From positions 41,678,501 through 41,742,500 of the forward strand of contig NC_071668.1 of the NCBI RefSeq assembly GCF_028554725.1: a DNA stretch of 64,000 nt, given 5' to 3'. Positions 21,551 to 33,009 of this stretch are shown one piece after another. A program made the translations under genes and the position numbers. Below the pieces are notes generated by a model. That model was not told the DNA's origin. It made no database searches and saw nothing but the letters and a program-made list of their open reading frames with translations. Source of the DNA: Zeugodacus cucurbitae. Taxonomy: Eukaryota; Arthropoda; Insecta; Diptera; Tephritidae. Position 1 is the first letter of the stretch. Each line of letters begins with the position of its first letter.

Positions 21551-22853
21551 ATATATTCTGTGCACTTGACAAAATAAATAACGTCAGTTTTCAAATGCAT
21601 TTCAATATTATAATTGTTGGAAAATAGTTAATAATTTAACATAAATTTCACAATAAGTCTTTTGCTCTTGGACTAGATGTGAAATGCGCAAATATTCCAT
21701 GCTCCGAATCTGGCCCAATTTTTCATGTTATTATTCATGTCGTTCTTTTGATTAGTGATTGTTTTAACCTAGCCTTTTTTATTGTGACTTCGTGGATGAG
21801 TTTGGCAGATAACGTATAATATAGGGAAGGTTCATGGTGTGCTGATTGTCACACTGGTCCGCTTTTCGAAGGGGTACTCGTTTCTATAAGCGTGCTTCAC
21901 CACATGTAGCTATAAGCGTGTTTCACCACAGTTTAACATTAGAGGGCTCAAAAATAACAGATTTGAGTGTTTTCAGTGTTAAATGAGAAAAATTGTGTTA
22001 ATTTCAATGTTAGCTTACATATTCGCTTATATACAATGCGCAAACGACTTCTATATATTTATATATAAAATAAACTAAAAATATTATATACGTAAATGTA
22101 ATATAGTAATATATTTATATATATTTATTTACTTCGATCAATAATATTTTCTATAATATCACAAAATCATAAACATCCGCGCGTTTGTAATTATGTGTGC
22201 ATGTAAACAAATATCAAAGAATCATTCTAATTGTTTACATATGTCAATTTGTCAACATTCAATATATGTATGTAAAAATGTGCACTCATGGCTTCATGTA
22301 AAATCTTCGTTGCCACGGTCAACCAATGGCCGAGGACTATGATTTTTTGTTTTCATTTAAAACGTTGTAAAGATTGTGGAGCGTACGCAGGCAAAAAGGC
22401 CCAGATGCCCAACATATAATGTCTTTAAGTTTTATGCCTTGTTTCTCACAAAAATCGTTAGTAATTATTTAAAATATGATTTATTATGTTGGTAGAATAT
22501 TAAAATTCATGTGCGCCTGTGTTCATGAATGAAAATGTTTTTGTTTTGTTTACTACAATATTAGGCTATGTCGATTGGCTGCCATATTGACTTGTGATGC
22601 TGTTGTTCTTGTAGAATAATGCTTCTGATTTTTTGTGGAGGTTGACAAACTTACCTGCACGCATATGCAAATGTAAGTTTTTGTGTTTGTTCAGTGACAT
22701 GCAAACATATGTACGTACATATATGCATACAGAGCAATGTGTGCACATGTGACATAACCTTCACTGATAAGTGATAATGAGACAATTCGAATTTTGAAGA
22801 GATATCTACATACGTACATACGTAAATGCTTTTGTATATAGATATACATATGT
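21551..22853. other. AT-rich intergenic DNA, nothing identified
   Basis: There is no convincing ORF. Two near-identical 'ctataagcgtg.ttcaccaca' units occur at about 21875-21932. Short TACATA/ATGTA-rich patches lie at 22680-22850 next to the CACTA-like terminus. The ORFs at 22566-22884 are low-complexity shadows. Confidence 0.35.
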
Positions 22854-23785
22854 CCCTACAAGACGGAGCTAACTCATACACCACTACACATGCAAATTTG
22901 TTCAGCTCTTACCAATACATACACATTGCTAACATTTTGTAGTTAAGTGGAAATCTCGGTAGTTAGAGTAGCAAAATTCATTAACCCTAATTTTTGTATG
23001 TGTAAGAGAGAGATACAATGAACCGTTAAAAAATCGCCGCCATGGCCGCTGTTCATTTCATTTCAAATATTTCTTTTATTTTGTTAAGTGTTTTTGGATA
23101 TTTTTCGAATTTATAAATGCATTTATTTTATTTTTATTTTATTTATAGTTACGTGATTAGTTAAGATGTATTATGTCCAAAGTAATGGATTGTTATTATT
23201 TTGTAAATAACCTTGCTAGGTATGTGATTAGTGAAACTTAAGATGTATGTATGATGTATAAGTACGCATCTGGTGCATTGTTCCCAAAATTTGTTTACTG
23301 CATACTGCTAATGATATATAAAGAAAATTTTTCTTTCTTATGGTATATTTCTCCAAGACACCTTGCAATGAAACATTCTATAAAAATAGCAACCTTAAAT
23401 TAAAAATTTTAAAATATTTAATACATACATACAATTGAGTAAAGAAAAAGCAAAATTTGAAGCTTCGGTAGCAAAATTTCGTAAACTTAGCGATCTCTCT
23501 AAAGAAATTGGAAATATGTCAAGTAGTAGCAATAGTGTAGATTTAAGTATTTCAGACGACGTACCAAGTACCAGTAAAGGGCTTGTTAGTTTAAAGTTTA
23601 GTTTAGTTAGTTAGTTTTAGGGATTCAAAATCATTTTCAAACTGAAAGTTTTAATTTTTTGGAAAATGTGGCTAAAATTTAAATCGATGTGGGGGTTGAT
23701 TGACTACAACTTACGAAATCGTCCAAAAGTTATGTGTGGCCTATAATAGGAGCAATAGTGAGTTATTCGAAAGTTCGTCCATTTT

Positions 23786-24584
23786 TATACTCTCGCAACC
23801 TGTTGCACAGAGTATCATAGTTTTGTTCACATAACGGTTGTTTGTGTCACCAAGAAATAAAAGAGTTAGATATGGGGTTATATATATATAAATGATCAGG
23901 ATGACGAGTGGAGTTGAAATCCGGATGTCTGTCCGGAAATCGGATAATAACCACGCCCACTTCCCATAAAAAGGTTAGGTTGAAAATTACTAAAAGTGGG
24001 TTAACTCACTAACGAAAAACGTCAGAAACACTAAATTTCACATAAGAAATGGCAGATGTAAGCTGCACTCAGATTTTTTTACAAAATGAAAAATGGGCGT
24101 GACGTCGCCCACTTATGGGTCAAAAACCATATCTCAGGAACTACTCGACCGATTTCAATGAAACTTGGTTTGTAATAGTTTCCTTACCTCCCAATAATAT
24201 GTTGTGAAAATTGTGAAAGTGAAAGTGAAAGCTTCACAACCACGGCTACTTCCTATATACCAGAACTTAGAAGATGATCTGAATCGTTTACTTTACAATA
24301 TATAAAGTAAGCACTAGTGAAGATATCGGTGCAAAACTTTGCACAAATACTGTATTTATGGTGTGGCAGCCCATTTCTAAAAATCGAAAATCGTTTTTAT
24401 ATCGAACATGAGGACCTCGGTGCTTCTAACCTAATATTAGGGTTTCCAACTTTCAATGGACTTTATACAATATGTATGTATGTAGGTCAAATTGTGTATT
24501 ATATAATATTAATTAAGTTAAATAAATAAATTGCGAGAGTATAAAATGTTCGGTTACACTCGAACTTAGCCCTTCCTTACTTGT
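23786..24584 (+). repeat. Dispersed non-coding repeat, copy 2 (complete)
   Basis: It begins TATACTCTCGCAACCTG. TTGCGAGAGTATA lies about 43 bp before its right end (TTCCTTACTTGTT). The body is shared with 490-1265 and 37251-38889. It lies inside the CACTA-like transposase gene region, so it is younger than that element. No coding sequence is recognisable; the 70-codon ORF at 24317-24529 also belongs to repeat sequence. Confidence 0.75.
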
Positions 24585-24596
24585 TAATTGCATGTT

Positions 24597-25602
24597 TTCA
24601 CGGAAAAAGTAAACCTGGTAATCCAGACGATTTTCTCCGAACTTTTTGCGAAGAAGTATTATATTTACAAACAATTGGATCGAGGTTCACCATAGGGTAG
24701 AATATAGGGATAGGAAATCTTTATTGGAATCTACAAATTTCGGCATGGTTTCACAGTTCCCTTTGGAGCCCATGCACCTAGTAGATTTAGGAGTTATGAA
24801 AAAGTTACTCAAATTAATTATTTTAAAAGAAAACATGCCTGTTATGAATGAAAGGCTACGTATTCTTTAAAAATTCGTTCCGTCCGAATTTTGTAGAATT
24901 ACAAGAGATTTTACTGAATGGAATCCATATTATATAGTTTTGAAGGGATGTGTTCACGAACATTTTTACTACCACTTCCTTTTATTGCATGCCGGAATTC
25001 GACTTCTCTCTTGTGAGAGGTCATCTAATATATGTAGGTATTAAAATAGCTGAAGAAATTTTGAAGCATTTCGTAAAACTGTTTTGAGATTTACATGGTA
25101 GTCATTTGATTAGTTTTAATGTTCATGGTCTGCTTCATTTAGGTGATTGTGTGAGACAGTATGGTCCGTTAGATAATTTTTCCGCCTATAAGTTTGAAAA
25201 TTATATGCAACAATTGAAAAAGGTTATTAGAAAACCGGATAAAATTTTGCAACAAATTAAAAATAGATATTTAAAACAAAAGGACTTAGTAGATTCCAGT
25301 AAAATTTGTAGATTTGGTTCTTTTATACTTAATTATAACAACAAAAATGGGACCAATAAAACTGATCGGTGAACATGTTGACACAGATGTTTTTATAGGC
25401 GTCGTTTTAGTAGACTTAGAATCTTATTTGGAAGAACCAGTGGATTCAAAAGAAGGTTTAGGTATTGTAGTAGGTAGCTTGTCTGAAAATGAGGTAGTAA
25501 TAAGTAGGAACGAGATTAAATATAAGTATTTTTGCATACCGTATGAAAATAAGTATTTATTAGTACCAATTTTACATCATCTTTTTAATGACTTTTATTA
25601 AT
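24597..25602 (+). pseudogene. CACTA/EnSpm-like transposase, C-terminal half
   Basis: Three open stretches in changing frames read as one protein end. First, 24646-24870 has QFPLEPMHLVDLGVMKKLLK, equivalent to the DYMH..LLGV end of the TNP2 nuclease. Next, FVPSEFCRITRDFTEWN leads into a DUF4218-like region with SFNVHGLLHLGDCVRQYGPL, NFSAYKFENYMQQLKKVIRK (25106-25372). Last, 25314-25601 ends with IKYKYFCIPYENKYLLVPIL, a typical tail. Transposases of this kind cut at CACTA-type ends. Stops (TAA 24868 and others) and shifts show decay. The N-terminal half is disrupted by the repeat at 23786-24584. Assignment is by remembered motif pattern. Confidence 0.62.
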
Positions 25603-25612
25603 ATTATTTTAG

Positions 25613-26595
25613 ATGGAGGACATATTTGAGATTGCCTCAGACGCTGTCATCACGGAAGGTAATAAATTGTATACAAATTTGAGATAAAAACTGTATATAT
25701 ATTTTATTTGCAGAGACAGTCATAGAAAGGCGTCGTTTTTCGATGACTCGTGACCCAGGCAATGTATTACATGAGGTGTCCCCAAACAATGAACAAGGTA
25801 AGCATATACACACACATATATTATTTTGATATGATATATTTAAATAAATTATTTTTAGAGTTATCCAGAGACATTAGAACTATACGAGATACCGTTTTAA
25901 AAATGAACTCGCGTCTAAATTCCATCCATAATGTCCTTGCTGATAAGGTGTTTTTTATACTATAAATATTTTATTTCCTTTTTCGTTCAGCCAAATTAAA
26001 ATCTTTTTGTTATTTCAGATGCCCGAAAAATCTGAGGTCCTAGCCGAGAGCAAATTAATACGGGAATGCAAAGTGCTCTCGGCCAGGACCCAAAAGTCCA
26101 TTGGCCGCATCACCGATGACATAAAGGATGAGGAGTATTTAGTACTCGCTGTCAAACTCCCTATGTAATCGGAGGAAGCATTAAGCACTGTTGAATCTCT
26201 AATACAGACGAGGTCCAGTGCAGATGCTATGGTAGATATTTTGATTCCTATAATTTTATTGATACAAAAAATAATTATTTATTTTAATATGAAGATGCGG
26301 CTTTTGGTTAAGGCACAACGGCAATGTCGACGGAGTCATGCGGTCATTGTTTGGAGACACATTAATAATTGATTACAATTTAGAGGGGAGAAGGGGAAAA
26401 GCAGCCTCTATTAAAACTTAAATGCATTGATCTCCTTTTTGGTAAGATATATAAAATTTTATATACAAAATTCGTTATAACATAACTAACTAATTTATTT
26501 CAGATGCATTTTCGGAAATTCCAAAGGAGCAAATAATTAGAGAAATAAGGCATTACGTTATGTTAAGCCATAACATACTAAAACAACAAAAATAA
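25613..26595 (+). pseudogene. DUF4806-like accessory gene of CACTA-like element, six exons
   Basis: Exons fit at 25613-25658, 25714-25797, 25859-25947, 26019-26231, 26295-26441 and 26514-26595, mostly with GT donors and AG acceptors and ~50-70 bp introns. The N-terminus is acidic (MEDIFEIASDAVITE), the middle has a coiled-coil-like ELSRDIRTIRDTVLKMNSRL, and the end carries LAVKLPM...SEEALSTVE and VMRSLFGDTLIIDYNLEGRR-GKAA, which resemble DUF4806 proteins of arthropods. A TAA after LAVKLPM and a frame problem in exon 5 mark decay. It lies 11 bp after the transposase end in the same orientation, so it may be a second element gene or extra 3' exons. Confidence 0.45.
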
Positions 26596-26611
26596 AAATT
26601 AAAAAAAAAAT

Positions 26612-26763
26612 AGTTTTAAGTAGTAAATATTCTAGTTTTAAGATGAACATAATTAGTTTTAAGTTGTAAATATTTTAGTTTTAAGATGTACATAATTATT
26701 TTTAAGTTGTAAATATTTTAGTTTTAAGATGTACATATTAGTCCTTAGTTGTAAATATGTAAA
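26612..26763 (+). repeat. 43-bp tandem repeat, about 3.5 units
   Basis: Units of about 43 bp combine 'agttttaagttgtaaata' and 'agttttaagatgtacata' half-units that are themselves related. They lie directly 3' of the DUF4806-like gene inside the CACTA-like element. Confidence 0.85.
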
Positions 26764-27989
26764 TATCAGAATTGCATTTTTTAAATTATTTATTTATAAT
26801 AGAATAATATTTTTTATTTTGATGTCAAAACGTGGTTTATTTTTTGTTTAGTTATTACAAGCATTAAGCTCTGTAGATATATATACATATATACATCTGT
26901 TTTTTAACATTACTTATATTTTCATTATCCATTTCAGATATTGGAAACATAAATACTTTGCACAAATGGAGGATTACAATAGATACAACTTTCTTAGGTA
27001 TGTACTACGAATACACATATATTAATATTTTCTAATCGTTAATAACAATTTATTTTTCTAAATATTTTATTTATGATGAACAAGACTACACCAAATCCCC
27101 TCTTACATTTAGATTAGCAGTTGCACAACCTCTTTCCGACGAGCTGAACCCTTTTATGATGTACATATGGGATAGAATTGTGTGGAATTGACATCAAACA
27201 ATATTGGTTCATTAATTTCGTTGGATCCTTACAGGATAGTTATAAGGAAATCGTTCGCGCTTAGTACTAACGTATTCATTTGCTAATTCATAATTTCAAT
27301 GTAAAATATTGTTAAATTATACAAATGAATGTTCAAATACTAATAACAGTCGTAATAGTAGTTTAAATTTATTTGTATTGTATGACAACAACTACAAAAA
27401 ATAAAAATTTAATAATTAATACTAACTTCATTTGTAAAATATGTAAATTTTGTCAATGTATAAATGATAGATGCAAAAACGTTTGTAAAAATTAAAGTTC
27501 ACTTTGTACTGAAATGCTAATATTTAAAAATTAATCTATAATGTTTATTAAAAATTTAAAATATTATACAATACTAATTTATAAATGGAAATACTTCATA
27601 CAATTATAATGATAAATAAATACAAATAAAACAATTTCAATTTTTCATTTTTAAACGGAAATGTAGGTGACCTATAGAATGAAGACCAATGGAGTCCAAT
27701 GAACCAAATTTAAGTAACGAAACGGTGACCCAACAAATGACCAATACCTGTGATTAAAGGGTTACCCTGAAAATGATAAATCGAACAGTCTCCATCCTGC
27801 AAGACAGGTACCGGCGAATTCTTCGGTGAAATGCCAGGGAGCGGTACCCGCAGTTTCAATGAAAGTTTCTATGCCATTCTTAAGATCGAATTGACAAAAG
27901 TACCCGAAACTATTGTGTACGTGTGATCGTTCATCCCTTTCTTGCACATTACATTCATCATTTAGCAATGTATATATACCTCTTGCACA

Positions 27990-28140
27990 ATTCGGGCAAT
28001 GATCTTGGTACAATCACGCATGAAAGCCCCAAAACTACATGTGCACTTTCAGTAGTGTTCTTGGTACTATTACGGGTGAAAGACCCGACGCTGCGAACCA
28101 AAACTTCACGTGCACTTTCGATACTGCGACCCACAAAAGC
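27990..28140. repeat. Subterminal direct repeats of inner CACTA-like element
   Basis: Two diverged units start 'tcttggta' at about 28000 and 28060 and end near 'gtgcactttc'. The second carries extra bases. Their frame-open translations (27762-28013 and 27958-28179, minus) are therefore most likely not protein. Confidence 0.5.
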
Positions 28141-28416
28141 CCAGAAACTATACCCGCTATTTTCGGTTAGTTCTACCAAAATCCCAAATAAGAATTTAAT
28201 AACAAAATCATTAATTATATTTCATATTTATTGAAAATATCATGCCATTTGGGTGTGTATTATTATATTTAATTTATACATGTATTATCGTTCTACACTA
28301 TATACATATGTAAAACGTATTGAATAGTTGAACAATTTTTGCTATCGGACAAAGGCTGGAGGAAGACTGACAAATGTCAAATACCCCGTGCGGTCTGCAA
28401 GTGTAAGCTGCGCACA

Positions 28417-28608
28417 TTATGTGACTCTTTTGGTTTCTTTAGGAGTTTTTATAAGATCTGTTCTTTCATTAATTTCACTAGTACTAGATTCATCTGGGAG
28501 GAGGGTTTCTATAAAATATATAGTAAAATTTTTATAAAGTTTGTAATAAAAGTTGGTAATAATTACCTTATGTTTCAGGAATTCTGAATCTAGCACGGCA
28601 CCGTCCAA
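28417..28608 (-). pseudogene. Gene-like exon remnants in inner CACTA-like element
   Basis: The minus strand reads a short exon-like AVLDSEFLKHK, a GTAATT donor, about 60 bp of AT-rich sequence ending TTTTATAG, then LLPDESSTSEINERTDLIKT to a stop. The pattern is that of two short coding exons with a fly-sized intron. I do not recognise the product. It may belong with the segment at 28800-29324. Sequence between them (28610-28800) holds another readable stretch (NHNVVDINSPKLVQWKYYSM), again without a known family. Confidence 0.35.
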
Positions 28609-28799
28609 GTCTTAACATCCATGCTCATGCTGTAGTATTTCCATTGAACTAATTTCGGTGAATTTATGTCAACAACGTTATGATTCCTCAATACAAGGTG
28701 AAAATTAATCAAAAAAGTCCTCCAAATTAAACATACAAAAAGTTTTTATATTTCTAAAGCACAAACATTCACTTAAATTTACCCTTTAATTTCTGTGTT

Positions 28800-29324
28800 T
28801 TAGCTGCTAATGGGACGGCCACGTGCCGGTAAGCCCAAAAATACTGAAACTGCTTTGCCCTCTAGCTCATTGGCAAAAGCCAGTTGACACACGTCATGAT
28901 AATAAACGGTTTCAAAAGCACCTAAGCCATGTCGTTCCAATTCTCGTGCTTGTGTTGACCAAAAGGTTTAATGGCACGTAAAAAAGTGACATTAAACTTA
29001 ATATCTGGTGTGTAAATGATTTGTGTTCCATGTAGCAGCGTTTCCATACATAGTTCTGGATTTGCTTGCAGCACATATTCCATCGCTTCGAAAGTTCTAC
29101 GCCATAAGTGACACCAATAAGACACCGCCATATGAGGTTTGAAATATCTGTGTGGAAAATTAATTAGAATTTAAGGCAAGATAATATTATTATATTCAAC
29201 AATTATTTACGTATTCAATGGTTTCGCCATTGATGTTGACCATTGTTGGCGTAGCTTCTATTGCGCGCTTCGAATAGACAGTGCAATGAAGTATTACTGT
29301 ATCACCCTCTTCAATTCCAGCCAT
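28800..29324 (-). pseudogene. Unrecognised two-exon gene remnant, possible captured gene
   Basis: Exon 1 (29324-29211) encodes 38 residues starting MAGIEEGDTVILHCTVYSKR. The intron 29210-29148 has GTAAAT and CACACAG boundaries and is 63 bp. Exon 2 (29147-28800) contains PHMAVSYWCHLWRRTFEAME, LHGTQIIYTPDIKFNVTFLR and, after a one-base shift near 28950, a conserved-looking ELEGKAVSVFLGLPARGRPI tail to TAA at 28802-28800. Exon phases are off by one and a further frameshift is present, so it is a pseudogene. The composition is protein-like, but I cannot name the family. It could be an element gene or a host gene fragment captured by the transposon. Confidence 0.4.
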
Positions 29325-29811
29325 GATATAGCTGAAAACAAAACTTGATCAAACATGAGCACTTTGGTTGTTTCTTTCTATCATTCAGACTGCTGTACGA
29401 GAGAAGAGTTGAGGTAAATGTTTATGCACATTTTGCCCTTTGTTGCATATGTGTGTATGTAGTGGTGTTATTAAAATTTCTTTGAATGTGTTGGAGTTTC
29501 AGTACCCATGACTTGCTGGGCACTGATAGATGGCTGATTAAAAAAACAGCCACTACAGGGGGCTCTGCTAACCACAGAGTGACATATGCCTTTCCAAAAC
29601 AAAGAAAAATTAGAGCAGAAAGACATATGCAGCATTGGCACCAAAATCAATGAGAGAGAGCGAGCAAGATAATCACACCGACATGCCATAAAAGAGGAGA
29701 AATAGTAACTTTTTTCCTGCTGCTAGAACAAAAGAGACCAAAAAAATAATACAAGCTTTCTTTACCGGTAACCAACTCTACTATATAAGTAACTCTATTC
29801 GTCTTGCAGGG

Positions 29812-30012
29812 GTATATGCAAGTTTAGAGTTATGAAATCTATAGTTTATTTTTATATTATACGAAATGTATTTAATATAAAAATATTAACATACTTTTTA
29901 TGTATGTATGTATGTACATATATATGTATATTATTATATTATAAAACATATGTATATTTTTTCTACAAATATGCCTCTGAAATCGCATAATTCATTTGAC
30001 ATTTTTTTCAAT
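29812..30012. other. AT-rich spacer with TGTA microsatellite
   Basis: A (TGTA)n-like run lies at about 29900-29935. Otherwise nothing is seen between the CACTA-like right end and the solo LTR. Confidence 0.5.
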
Positions 30013-30149
30013 TGTGGATGCATTTATAAATATCATACCAGAACAAACTAGAATTGACAATCGAAATCGATAACTTGCCAGATGTATCTAGACATTGATA
30101 TTAGTAATTGCCAGAATGTTCGAGTGGCCATGTATCGCATACAATCGAC

Positions 30150-31287
30150 TAGTGACCGACCGATTAATCGGCCTTGGCCGATAAATAAAATTTTAATTCT
30201 TCTGTTTACCATATAAAACACAGTGATTCACATTTAACTAAACTAATAAATCACCACGATGATAATTTAAGTCTAATATAAAGAAATTCAATAATTTTGC
30301 ATTAAATTGAAGGTTTTATTTAGCACTGCGAGAAAGATTCGATTTATGTCAAATATTCACAGTTTTGTTTAACAACTTGTTAAGATTTTGAAGATAATGT
30401 CATAAAGCCACAATTAGAGAAGCATTCGTAACTAGAAGAGTCTATTTTTAAAAGTTCGCCATAGACAGGATCACGTCATAATCTCTTGGTGCTGTCCTGG
30501 ACTATAAGATGTATGCAAAAGAACCTGTCAAACAAGATTCCAAAGATTCTATCGAGAGTTTCTAACAAGATTCCAAAGTTTCTATCACAAAAGTCATATC
30601 TTTGAAAATAACGGATTATTTTTAATATACCTACTATTTTCGAATATTGGCCTTAATGCTCATATTTGTCCTTAAGGAATTAAATGGCCTATTTTCAATA
30701 ATTTTTTTCTATGTAAACAATTATTTTTTTATTTCAAACTTTTTCCTGTCTTATAGATACATATTTAAAGAATAATTTTTGAAATTTTCAAAAAAAATAA
30801 ATGAAACTCCTCCATTGCAACGTCATTTCCGGTGACCCCTCGGAGAAGAGGTGCATCCGCGTTGTCAGTATAACTCCTGACAGGATCATCCAAAATGAAA
30901 AAATAAAAATAAGTGTTCTAGGTAAGACCATAAGCACGGGCTTGAACGAAGGAAAGACAAAAACCTAAAAATTGGGAATTTGGGAGACATTTTCCCAAAA
31001 AAATAAAAATTTCGCTCAAATTTGCTTGACATGTTGGTTTTTTTTTTAAATAGTTGTAATTGAAAAAAGAACTAGTTAACTAGTTAAAGAACTAGTTAAC
31101 TAAATGAACTATTAATTAAATGAATAAACAACTTCATATTTACATATGTTTATGTAGCTGTTTACTTATTTTGTAATGTTATTTGTCTTTGTTTTTCTTT
31201 TGTTGGTATACTAATTTATTAAATAAAGTTATTGATGAAAGAATCGGCATCGGCATCGGCCAAATATTTGGTATCGGTCGGACACTA
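30150..31287. mobile_element. hAT-type element, second family, 8-bp target duplication
   Basis: The inverted termini are TAGTGACCGACCGAT (left) and TAGTGTCCGACCGAT (right, read inward). CAATCGAC at 30142-30149 and 31288-31295 is a perfect 8-bp duplication. The LTR reads continuously if the 1138-bp insert and one duplication are removed, which confirms the boundaries. No transposase is readable. CCGATNNNNATCGGCC-like palindromes occur near both ends. Confidence 0.9.
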
Positions 31288-31294
31288 CAATCGA

Positions 31295-31305
31295 CTATAT
31301 AAGGG
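31295..31305 (+). promoter_or_regulatory. TATA box of solo gypsy LTR
   Basis: CTATATAAGGG follows immediately after the right-hand target duplication of the hAT element, so the transposon now lies directly upstream of this promoter core. Confidence 0.55.
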
Positions 31306-31385
31306 CTGCCGGACTGGCAGCAACACACAGTTTTGATAAGAGAGTTGTCGAGTGAGGACAATTATAAGGAGAGAGTTGTCGAGTA

Positions 31386-31915
31386 AAGTGCTGAACACAA
31401 AGCCGACGACACGACACGACGTAGCGACGGCTGGTCACAAATGTCGCTTTGAAGCCAGCGTCTTGAACATATTGAAGACGGCAGCGACATATCAAACAGC
31501 AATTTCATTGTTGCCGTACTAACATCTTTCATTTCAATAAAATTTACATATTTAGTTTAAAGTGAAATTATTTGTGAAAAAAATGTAAAAATGGTCGATT
31601 TATTTGTTTTAAATTATCGATTGTTATTATACATAAATGATATATCAAAGTTATTTTACGTTTCTGCTGGCAAAATAACGTCATACTTGTTAGAACTTTG
31701 AATAATTTTACATTTCACATATTAGTGGCAGCTCTAGAGCGGCCATTGTCGTCGGCAAAATTAGAAACATTTCTAATTTGGCGACAGGGAAGACTTCAAC
31801 TCTTTTGTCGTGAAGTCGTGCTGTTGTCAAAAAATCTGTGCTCATAAGAACGCGTGTATTTTAATATTTGACAGATGTCGCTCGTCGCTTGTCGTCTTCT
31901 ATGTGTTCAGCACTT
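31386..31915. mobile_element. MITE with AAGTGCTGAACAC inverted ends
   Basis: The ends AAGTGCTGAACAC and GTGTTCAGCACTT are perfect 13-bp inverted repeats. TAAAGTG lies on both sides, overlapping the ends, and could be a 7-8 bp duplication. Subterminal CGAC/GTCG-rich runs (for example 'gacgacacgacacgacg') occur on both sides. A diverged copy in the opposite direction is at 50549-51048. It is non-coding. Confidence 0.72.
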
Positions 31916-32094
31916 AAAGTGTAAACAAGTTAGAGTTGTAAAGTAGAGTATTGAGCAATAAAGTGTTAAGTTATAAGGATTTAGAAATAAAGATTAGTGT
32001 ATAGCCATTAAAGTGCGACTTTTATTTGACAATCCAGTGATCGAACTCAGGGTAGAGTTTCAGCGTTAACGACAGATTTTGGAAATCCGTTACA

Positions 32095-33009
32095 ATATTA
32101 TATAATAAAATAGTGATACACATTTAACGTCGCAATAATATAAAAATGGTAAATTTCCAATATGGTAACACAAGTTAAATGAGCGCTCTTTGTCAATATT
32201 GTGGCAATATCAGCTGATTGAGAATTAATTGTAAATATGCCATGAATGCCACTGAAAATTGTCTAGCATAACTCTTTTTTATCCATTTTTATTTCACGTT
32301 TGTAATAAATAAACAAATGTCACAATCAGCTCTCAAAATTCACAAGTCTGCCATCTGTCGCCATGAAATTTCAATTTGCATTATCATTTCTTAATGCCCA
32401 TTAGTTTTGTTCGTCTGTCTAGGCTTTTAGTTGGTCATTATGCTTAGCTTCAGAAAAGTTCTTTGGGGACTATGAAAATCTAAACTTAGCCATTTATTGC
32501 CAAAAATTTACTAAGCTGTAATCGTATTCAATATGTGGAAAACAATTTCGACAAAGTTACCTTCAATACCTTCATTTATTTTATACATAAAAGGAAAAAT
32601 AAAAATCTTTATATAAAAACTTCTGAATAACGCGGCCCATCACCATGCTCACAATTTTCCTCTTTGCATAAAAATAGCAACAAAAGTAAATTATATTCCA
32701 TTGCAAAAAATTCACAATTATCCATATCCAGATATTTTATTTGTAAAGAAAACTGTCAAGAGCATTTGACTTCTTAAGAATTTATCAGAAAAGAGCTTTT
32801 TATTTCAGGCACAGAAACGAAATGCTTGATAAATTTGAATTTTTTATAAATTAGAAAGATGATGAATTTGTAAAGTGCACAGAATAGGGCTGTATATATA
32901 ATAACCAAACGTTTCTGTTGCCTCAGGCTTAATCCTGCCCCATTGTAATCCTTAAGGGTGTGTAGTATCAACAAGCCTACTCGTCATTTTATCATCACAT
33001 ATCTGCATA
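32095..33009. other. AT-rich intergenic DNA, nothing identified
   Basis: There is no supported gene. The minus ORF at 32774-32974 has no motif and is AT-driven. Flanks are the solo LTR and a CACTA-like terminus. Confidence 0.35.

Larger units (their letters stand above)
27795..29520 (-). mobile_element. Second CACTA-like element inserted in the first
   Basis: Comparison with 54480-54510 shows that the host element should read straight from 27794 to 29523. The 1.73-kb insert begins TCCTGCAAGACAGGTACC and ends, read inward, CCCAGCAAGTCATGGGTAC, an imperfect inverted terminus similar to the CCCTRCAAGA ends of the host. CA flanks both sides as a possible 2-bp duplication. Inside are subterminal direct repeats (27990-28140) and gene-like minus-strand segments with introns (28417-28608, 28800-29324). 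It has no transposase that I can recognise. Confidence 0.6.
22854..29811 (+). mobile_element. CACTA/EnSpm-like DNA transposon, degenerate autonomous type
   Basis: Left end CCCTACAAGACGGAGCTAAC (22854) and right end, read inward, CCCTGCAAGACGAATAGAG (29811) form imperfect inverted termini resembling the CACTACAAGA ends of CACTA elements. GT at both flanks is a possible 2-bp duplication. It contains a DUF4218-type transposase remnant (24597-25602), possible N-terminal exon sequence at about 23430-23620, a DUF4806-like second gene (25613-26595) and a 43-bp tandem repeat. Two insertions interrupt it: 23786-24584 and 27795-29520. The same termini occur at 33010, 39434/48599 and 54191/56632, defining a family. 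Confidence 0.72.
30013..32094 (+). repeat. Solo gypsy LTR broken by two insertions
   Basis: Sequence matching the gypsy LTRs at 6554-6925 and 21199-21550 is found in three pieces: about 30013-30149 (AACAATCG..., GCCAGAATGTTCGAGTGG), 31288-31390 (TATA box and downstream), and about 31915-32094 (CTCAGGGTAGAGTTTCAGCG, ending ATCCGTTACA). No gag or pol sequence adjoins it, so it looks like a recombination-derived solo LTR. It lost continuity to a hAT element (30150-31287) and a MITE (31386-31915). No clear target duplication is visible. Confidence 0.8.

Noticed and set aside
24317..24529. 70-codon ORF as part of the CACTA-like transposase
   Set aside because: It lies wholly in the inserted non-coding repeat.
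27762..28179. Two minus-strand ORFs of 83 and 73 codons as genes
   Set aside because: They overlap in different frames and lie over diverged direct repeats at the end of the inner CACTA-like element.
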